The translations under genes and the position numbers were made by a program. The notes under the pieces were generated by a model. The model had not been told where the DNA came from. It ran no database searches and saw only the letters and a list, made by a program, of their open reading frames with translations. This document shows positions 6,598 to 11,127 of a DNA stretch of 11,127 bases, one piece after another. The first letter of the stretch is position 1. Each line of letters opens with the position of its first letter. The DNA is from Chloroflexota bacterium (GTDB taxonomy: Bacteria; Chloroflexota; UBA6077), in NCBI GenBank assembly GCA_021806765.1, contig JAJZQR010000171.1:1-11127 (forward strand). Direction: 5' to 3'.

Positions 6598-7572
6598 GTG
6601 CCCTTTCTTCTGAGTTTGGTTGCCTTTGTTGGGCTGTTGATGATAGCGGCAGGGCTGGCGTGGGCCATACAGCCTACCCGCACCCTCATCGGTGATCGGC
6701 TAGCCCAATACGGAAGCCGGCAGCCCGGTCGGAGAGAACTGGGCGAGGTGGAGGAGCCGCGCCAGCGCAACGCCCCGCTCACCGACGCCGTCACCAGGAC
6801 GATGGAGAAGGCCGTAGCCAATAAGGGGTTCGCCCAGCAGATTGCCCTCGACCTGGCCAGGGCAAACCTGAAGCTGACGGTATCCGAGTATCTGATGATC
6901 ACCGCCACGGTGGTCCTGGTCACCGTCGCCCTCACAGCGATGATCTCCCGCAGCCTGCCGGTGGGATTCATCTTCGGGCTAGCCTCTCTCTACCTGCCCC
7001 GCTGGTACGTAGGAAGCAGAGAGCGCAGGAGAGTAACGGCCTTCAACGGTCAACTGGCCGATACCATCGGGATCATGGCCAACTCCCTCAGGTCCGGCTA
7101 CAGCTTGCTCCAGGCGATGGAACTGGTGGCGAGGGAGACCCCATCTCCCATGGGAGAGGAGTTCGGCCGCGTGGTGCGCGAGGTGGGGCTGGGGCTAACG
7201 CCCGAAAGGGCACTGGAGAACCTGGTTCGACGAATCAACAGCGACGACCTGGACTTGATGGTAACGGCCATCAAAGTACAGCACGAGGTGGGTGGGAATC
7301 TCTCCACGATCCTGGACACCATCGGGAACACCATTCGGGAGAGGGTTCGGATCAAGGGCGAGATCAAGGTGCTCACTGCCCAGCAATCGATGGCTGGGTA
7401 CATAATCTCCGGGTTGCCCCTGGCCCTGACCGGCGTCCTGCTGCTGCTGAACCCCTCCTACATCATGAAGCTGTTCACGCCGGGGTGGTACATACTCATG
7501 CCCATCTGTGGCGGACTGGGCATCGTGCTCGGGTTCATAGTCATCCGCAGGATCGTGGCAATCGAAGTGTAG
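6598..7572 (+). CDS. tadB: TadB inner-membrane platform protein (type II secretion F domain)
   Basis: A 324-residue polytopic protein that, with TadC, forms the inner-membrane platform on which CpaF acts. Hydrophobic segments lie at about 3-24, 99-116, 121-140 and, after the cytoplasmic T2SSF domain, at about 266-286 and 297-317. The T2SSF domain (about 149-265) shows FNGQLADTIGIMANSLRSGYSLLQAM and VQHEVGGNLSTILDTIGNTIRERV-type sequence, the usual TadB signature. GTG 6598 is preceded by AGGAGG that overlaps the cpaF stop. The gap to cpaF is 9 nt and to tadC 11 nt, so the genes form one operon. Confidence 0.94.
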   Translation: MPFLLSLVAFVGLLMIAAGLAWAIQPTRTLIGDRLAQYGSRQPGRRELGEVEEPRQRNAPLTDAVTRTMEKAVANKGFAQQIALDLARANLKLTVSEYLMITATVVLVTVALTAMISRSLPVGFIFGLASLYLPRWYVGSRERRRVTAFNGQLADTIGIMANSLRSGYSLLQAMELVARETPSPMGEEFGRVVREVGLGLTPERALENLVRRINSDDLDLMVTAIKVQHEVGGNLSTILDTIGNTIRERVRIKGEIKVLTAQQSMAGYIISGLPLALTGVLLLLNPSYIMKLFTPGWYILMPICGGLGIVLGFIVIRRIVAIEV

Positions 7573-7583
7573 GGAGAGAAGGC

Positions 7584-8519
7584 ATGTCAGTGCTCCTCGG
7601 TGCTCTCGCCACCCTGGCCATCCTGGCTGTTGTGGTGGGAGCATGGATCCCCAGGACCGCGCCTAACCCGATCCAGGCCCGGCTGTCCCAGTTCGCCGAG
7701 AGGACGAGGTCGCTGGAGGAGATAGAGCTGGAACAGCCCTTCACCGACCGGGTGCTGCGCCCCCTCATCCTGCAGGTAGCCCGGCTCATAACCCGCTTCC
7801 TGCCCAAGAAGAGGCGCAAGAGCGCCGATGGTTCGGCGCTGACCGGGATCCAGAAGCGGCTGGCTCTGGCAGGAAACCCCAACAACCTGAGCGCCAACGA
7901 CTTCGTCGGAGTGGTCGGCGTAAGCGTGGTAGCCATAGCCGGTCTGGTCTTTCTGCTGATGGGCCTGGCAGGTGCCGACGTGGTCACTGCCGGCCTTCTG
8001 GGGCTGACCGGGGGCGGTCTCGGCTACTACATGCCGACGTTGTGGCTGAGTTCCAAGATCAGGGCTCGCCAGAAAGAGATCCAATTGGCGATGCCCGATT
8101 CCCTGGACCTGCTGGTGATCAGCGTGGAGGCAGGACTGGGCTTCGACGCAGCGGTCCAGCGGCTGACCGAAAAGTCGCACCACGCCCTGGCCAGAGAGTT
8201 CAGGCGGATGCTGGCCGAGGTCCGGATGGGGCGGTCGCGCCGGGAGGCGCTGAAGGAGATGGTCAACCGTACCGAGGTCCCGGACCTGAACACCTTCGTG
8301 TCGGCCATCATCCAGGCCGACCAACTGGGGGTCAGCGTCTCTCGGGTACTATCGGTCCAGGCCGACCAGATACGGCTGTTGAGACGGCAGAGGGCCGAAG
8401 AGGCAGCCGCCAAGGCCCCCCTGAAGATGCTATTCCCCATGATCCTGCTGATCTTCCCCTCCATGTTCGTGGTGATCCTGGGGCCCTCGATTCCCAGTCT
8501 CCTGGGAGGCGGCATCTGA
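7584..8519 (+). CDS. tadC: TadC inner-membrane platform protein (type II secretion F domain)
   Basis: A 311-residue second platform subunit, paralogous to TadB. An N-terminal hydrophobic segment (about 4-23) is followed by a charged cytoplasmic stretch, two adjacent hydrophobic segments (about 109-131 and 133-155), the T2SSF domain beginning at MPDSLDLLVISVEAGLGFDAA (about 171) with ADQLGVSVSRVLSVQADQIR, and a final hydrophobic segment (about 282-303) ending in Gly-rich LLGGGI. ATG 7584 is chosen over an in-frame upstream ATG at 7485 because it has GGGAGAGAAGG just before it and does not overlap tadB. It is the last recognisable Tad gene; 89 nt separate it from the DUF192 gene. Confidence 0.94.
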   Translation: MSVLLGALATLAILAVVVGAWIPRTAPNPIQARLSQFAERTRSLEEIELEQPFTDRVLRPLILQVARLITRFLPKKRRKSADGSALTGIQKRLALAGNPNNLSANDFVGVVGVSVVAIAGLVFLLMGLAGADVVTAGLLGLTGGGLGYYMPTLWLSSKIRARQKEIQLAMPDSLDLLVISVEAGLGFDAAVQRLTEKSHHALAREFRRMLAEVRMGRSRREALKEMVNRTEVPDLNTFVSAIIQADQLGVSVSRVLSVQADQIRLLRRQRAEEAAAKAPLKMLFPMILLIFPSMFVVILGPSIPSLLGGGI

Positions 8520-8608
8520 GAGGGGCCGGCATTACCCACCACGAAGTACGCGGAGGGGGGCCTCCTGAGAAACTGCGCAGGCACTACATCCCAGATGAGG
8601 ATGGTCGA

Positions 8609-8953
8609 TTGAGAGCTGTGAACACCAGCCGAAACGGCATCATCGCCGACAAGGTCCAGCGTGCAGGCAGCCTCTGGGCCAGATCCCGGGGGTTGCTGGG
8701 GCAAAAAGGGCTTGAGCCGGGCGAGGGATTGCTGCTGGACCCCTGTTCGGGCATCCACACCTGGGGAATGGCCTTTCCTATCGACGCTGTCTTTCTGAGC
8801 AGGGAGGGCACTGTCGTCCACCTGATCCATCAAATGGTCCCCTGGAGGATGAGCCGTTACCTATTCAAGGCCCGGTCGGTACTGGAACTTCCGGCCGGAA
8901 CCCTTCAGGAAACCGGGATCCAGCTAGGGGATAGGCTGATATTTGAAGCTTGA
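8609..8953 (+). CDS. DUF192 family protein
   Basis: A 114-residue protein of the DUF192 family, whose biochemical role is not established. The signature is present: a Leu-rich N-terminal half SLWARSRGLLGQKGLEPGEGLLL (21-43), then CSGIHTWGMAFPIDAVFLS (46-64) and a C-terminal VLELPAGT (91-98). No signal peptide is visible with this start. TTG 8609 gives MRAVNTSRNG, typical of how such proteins begin; GTG 8618 is three codons shorter and possible. The 89-nt gap after tadC holds only a short GGAGG/CCTCC inverted repeat (8552-8565), so co-transcription with the Tad operon is plausible. The 3' end overlaps comF by 11 nt. DUF192 genes near Tad clusters have been seen in other bacteria, but a functional link is only inferred. 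Confidence 0.85.
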   Translation: MRAVNTSRNGIIADKVQRAGSLWARSRGLLGQKGLEPGEGLLLDPCSGIHTWGMAFPIDAVFLSREGTVVHLIHQMVPWRMSRYLFKARSVLELPAGTLQETGIQLGDRLIFEA

Positions 8954-9629
8954 ACTGCGCCCGCTGCTGGAGACACTCTTCCCCTCCCGGTGCGTGGGAT
9001 GCGGCCTCCGTGGCAGCGATCTTTGCCCGGAATGTCTGTCGTCCATACGGTCCCTCGATCCGAACTCCTGTCCCCGATGCGGTCGTCCCTCCAGCTTCGG
9101 CAGCCTCTGCCCAACTTGCCGGCGCTATAACGGTCCCTTAGCCGGCATCCGGGCGGCGTGCGGCTACGAGGGCGTGGCGCGAAAGGCGATCCACAGCTTC
9201 AAGTACCGGCAGCGAAGGAGTCTCGCGACGTCGCTATCGCGACTGGTGGAGGAAGAACTGCGGCGCAGGCCTCTCCAGATAGACCTCCTGGTGCCGGTTC
9301 CGCTCCACCCCCGCCGGCTGGCCGAGCGCGGCTACAACCAGTCGGCCCTGTTGGCCGGGGAGCTGGGCGAGGCGCTGGGGACACCGGTGGCAGACCTGCT
9401 GGAGCGGCAGCGAGAGACCGACGCCCAGGCCGGCCTGAGGGCTGCGGCCCGGTGGGCCAACGTCAGGGACGCCTTCTATTGCCGGGATGGCAGCCTGGTG
9501 ACCGGACAGAGGGTGGGGATAGTGGACGACGTCTGCACCACCGGCGCAACCCTGGAGGACTGCGCCCGGGCCCTGCGGGAGGCCGGGTGCGTCGCGGCCT
9601 GGGGGATCGTGGTGGCGAGGGACCTGTGA
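8943..9629 (+). CDS. comF: ComF-family phosphoribosyltransferase-like protein
   Basis: A 228-residue ComF family protein, implicated in DNA uptake and in handling of incoming single-stranded DNA during natural transformation. The N-terminal part carries four Cys pairs (Cys17/20, 28/31, 43/46, 56/59), consistent with zinc-binding ribbons. Then come HSFKYR (84-89), LVPVPLHPRRLAERGYNQS (116-134) and the PRPP-type loop VGIVDDVCTTGAT (191-203), all family hallmarks in the usual order and length. The start is TTG 8943, which overlaps the DUF192 stop, with a weak AGGGG/TAGG ribosome site; no in-frame ATG nearby gives the full Cys-rich module. The stop codon at 9627-9629 is followed within 4 nt by a heptamer repeat array. 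ComF homologues occur in many non-competent species too, so a competence role is not assured. Confidence 0.94.
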   Translation: MKLELRPLLETLFPSRCVGCGLRGSDLCPECLSSIRSLDPNSCPRCGRPSSFGSLCPTCRRYNGPLAGIRAACGYEGVARKAIHSFKYRQRRSLATSLSRLVEEELRRRPLQIDLLVPVPLHPRRLAERGYNQSALLAGELGEALGTPVADLLERQRETDAQAGLRAAARWANVRDAFYCRDGSLVTGQRVGIVDDVCTTGATLEDCARALREAGCVAAWGIVVARDL

Positions 9630-9633
9630 CCGG

Positions 9634-9724
9634 TTCTGGGTTCTGGGTTCTGGGTTCTGGGTTCTGAGTGCTGGGTGCTGAGTGCTGGGTGCTGGGTGCT
9701 GAGTGCTGGGTGCTGGGTGATGAG
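9634..9724 (+). repeat. Thirteen-unit heptanucleotide tandem repeat
   Basis: Period 7 without a gap: five TTCTGRG units (four TTCTGGG, one TTCTGAG), then eight TGCTGRG-type units. Units 7-9 and 10-12 repeat as a 21-nt higher-order block (TGCTGAG TGCTGGG TGCTGGG). The last unit is TGATGAG, a single C-to-A change that makes the ATG of the next gene. It fills nearly the whole comF-to-next-gene gap. An inverted copy of the first part lies at 10425-10457. Such short tandem heptamers resemble repeats dispersed in some Chloroflexota and cyanobacterial genomes, from memory of the pattern. Confidence 0.93.
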
Positions 9725-11127
9725 CGGAGGAACGGCGCTACTCCAGAAGGAACGGGCTACCACCACCTCGAAGGGCGGTGAGGCGGGGATTCCCCGATGG
9801 GCGGCATGGCTCCTCCCATCCCTGACGGACGTGATCTTCGTCGCCCTGCTGGGTTTGGCACTGGGGTTGCGCGCCCATCAACTGCTCAACTCCGACGGCG
9901 ACCTGGCGCGCCACCTGGCAGTCGGCCGCCAGATCCTGGCCACCGGCACCATCCCCAACGTGGATCTCTTCTCTTACACCAAAGCGGGCGAGCCCTTCAT
10001 CCCCTACGAGTGGCTTTCGGAGTCGATCTTCGCCGCCGTGGAACTGCAGCTTGGGCTGGCGGGGGTAGCTGTTCTGGCAGCCGCTCTCGCGGCGCTTCCC
10101 TTCCTGCTCCTCACTCGTTGGACAGTGCGTGACGGGGCCAATCCCTTCGTGGCCATCGCCCTGGTGACCATGGGAGCCCTGTCCAGCTCCATGCACTGGC
10201 TCGCCAGGCCTCACCTCTTTACCATCCTGCTGGCGCTGCTCTGGACCCGAGCGCTGGCCCGCCATCGGGCCACCGGTTCCCTCCGGCCGCTGGTCGCCCT
10301 GCCTCCGTTGATGGCGGTCTGGGCCAACCTCCACGGCGGTTTCCTGGCGGGGTTCGTGATCCTGGGGGTGTTCCTGGTGGGTGGCGCCGTGGAGGCGCGA
10401 CGGGGTGACGGGGAGACGCGGAGAACTCAGAACCCAGAACCCAGAACCCAGAACCGGCGGAGCATGGTGGCGATGGCCGTGGCCGGGGTACTGTCGCTGG
10501 CGGCCACCGGGCTCAATCCGGCGGGCTACACTATCCTGCCCCACGTGACCGGCTACTTCCGGTCCCAGTTCCTGGTGGACAACACGATGGAGTATCTTTC
10601 GCCCGACTTCCACAACATCGGTCCGCAGCTGTTCCTGGGGTTGCTGCTGGTGGCTGTGATCTCCCTGGCGGTGGTCCCCCGCCCCGTCCCCCTGGTCGAC
10701 CTGGGCATGCTGCTGGTGTGGACCTCTTTCGCCCTCTATTCCGCCCGCAACATCCCTCTCTTCGTGGTGACCTGCCTGCCCCTCGTGGCGAGGCTGGCAA
10801 CGGAGGCGATAGGGGCCCGGGGAGGGAGCATCGCCCGGCGATTGGCAGCCACCGAGCGGCAGATGGGGAGGCCGCTGCTGCCTTTCCTGGCGGTCGCCGC
10901 CGCCCTCGTCATCTCCCAGGGCACGGTGGGGGGTCTTCGACCGCAGATCGACTTCGACCCCTCGGTCTTTCCGGTCGCAGCCCTCGCCAAGGCGGAGGAG
11001 GTCGGCGCCAGGGGCAACATCTTCAACTACTTCCCCTGGGGGGGCTACGTCCTGTACGCCGGCTATCCCCGATACAGGGTCTTCATCGACGGCCAGACGG
11101 ACTTCTACGGCCACCGGGTCTACCGCG
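9720..11127 (+). CDS. Large polytopic membrane protein (3'-truncated by window edge)
   Basis: Open frame of 469 codons to the last base, with about ten hydrophobic segments: near 35-55, 105-130, 140-155, 165-180, 190-222, 250-275, 292-308, 313-345 and 388-405. Motifs include DGDLARHLAVGRQILATG (59-76), VDLFSYTKAGEPFIPYEWLSE (loop, about 81-101), VWANLHGGFLAG and FIDGQTDFYGHRVYR near the edge. I recognise the pattern DxDLxxHL...P..D.FSYT...EWL from uncharacterised GT-C-like membrane proteins that may transfer lipid-linked sugars, but no function is certain. ATG 9720 arises from the last unit of the heptamer array and has only a poor ribosome site; GGAGG lies just after it. The frame continues upstream without stop to the comF TGA. 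Residues 228-247 (RGDGETRRTQNPEPRTQNRR) are encoded by a repeat insertion between membrane segments. The repeat-derived start makes the N-terminus the least certain part. Confidence 0.72.
   Translation, partial: MSGGTALLQKERATTTSKGGEAGIPRWAAWLLPSLTDVIFVALLGLALGLRAHQLLNSDGDLARHLAVGRQILATGTIPNVDLFSYTKAGEPFIPYEWLSESIFAAVELQLGLAGVAVLAAALAALPFLLLTRWTVRDGANPFVAIALVTMGALSSSMHWLARPHLFTILLALLWTRALARHRATGSLRPLVALPPLMAVWANLHGGFLAGFVILGVFLVGGAVEARRGDGETRRTQNPEPRTQNRRSMVAMAVAGVLSLAATGLNPAGYTILPHVTGYFRSQFLVDNTMEYLSPDFHNIGPQLFLGLLLVAVISLAVVPRPVPLVDLGMLLVWTSFALYSARNIPLFVVTCLPLVARLATEAIGARGGSIARRLAATERQMGRPLLPFLAVAAALVISQGTVGGLRPQIDFDPSVFPVAALAKAEEVGARGNIFNYFPWGGYVLYAGYPRYRVFIDGQTDFYGHRVYR
10425..10457 (-). 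repeat. Inverted copy of the heptamer repeat inside the membrane-protein gene
   Basis: On the minus strand this is CCGG, three TTCTGGG units and TTCTGAGT. It shares about 31 identical bases with the array at 9634-9669 in opposite orientation, some 760 bp away. It lies in frame in the membrane-protein gene, encoding TQNPEPRTQN. The adjoining 10400-10424 (GACGGGGTGACGGGGAGACG) is also low-complexity and may belong to the same inserted element. Confidence 0.88.

Noticed and set aside
9634..9724. CRISPR array
   Set aside because: The units are 7 nt and contiguous with no unique spacers, so this is a simple tandem repeat.
9738..11114. 458-codon open frame on the minus strand
   Set aside because: Its translation is a low-complexity mix of Gly, Gln, His, Arg and Asp with no domain. 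The plus strand here encodes a convincing multi-span membrane protein, so this is a GC-rich shadow.

Overview
The window is GC-rich, bacterial and coding almost entirely on the + strand. It carries a Tad/Flp-type (type IVc) pilus locus preceded by a two-component regulatory pair and followed by a DUF192 gene, comF and a large membrane-protein gene that runs off the right edge. The regulator style, the single-membrane form of the Tad cluster (no secretin gene between cpaB and cpaE), the frequent GTG/TTG starts and the heptanucleotide repeats all suggest a member of the Chloroflexota. That assignment is an inference, because the window has no rRNA or marker gene.

Layout: (1) 2-1588, the 3' part of a NarL/LuxR-type response regulator, then a soluble coiled-coil HisKA_3/HATPase kinase-like protein whose usual phospho-accepting His is Gln. 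(2) 1589-2760, three tandem Flp pilin genes of exactly 60 codons each. Each pilin has its own strong Shine-Dalgarno and its own leader, and two are followed by hairpins. A 21-bp motif with fixed internal spacing recurs four times (1615, 1957, 2363, 2737), once before each pilin and once before the assembly operon. (3) 2760-8519, a long leader and then the assembly operon cpaB, REC-cpaE fusion, cpaF, tadB, tadC, with overlaps or gaps of at most 37 nt. (4) 8520-9629, a DUF192 gene overlapping comF. (5) 9630-11127, a 13-unit heptamer repeat array that runs into the start codon of a polytopic membrane-protein gene. An inverted copy of the repeat lies in frame inside that gene.

How it fits together: CpaF is the secretion ATPase and TadB/TadC the inner-membrane platform. 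CpaE is the localising ATPase-like protein, here with an apparently phosphorylatable receiver domain. CpaB is the membrane-anchored assembly factor and the three Flp proteins are the alternative or co-assembled subunits. The prepilin peptidase (TadV/CpaA) and TadE/F/G minor pilins are not in the window. The regulatory pair and the shared motif suggest that pilin dosage and the assembly machine are co-regulated but transcribed as separate units. ComF and the known role of Tad pili in transformation of some monoderm bacteria make a DNA-uptake role possible but unproven.

The most noteworthy observations are the four-copy motif, the degenerate kinase beside a CpaE with an intact phospho-acceptor pocket, and the heptamer repeats that supply a start codon and an in-frame insertion in the last gene.
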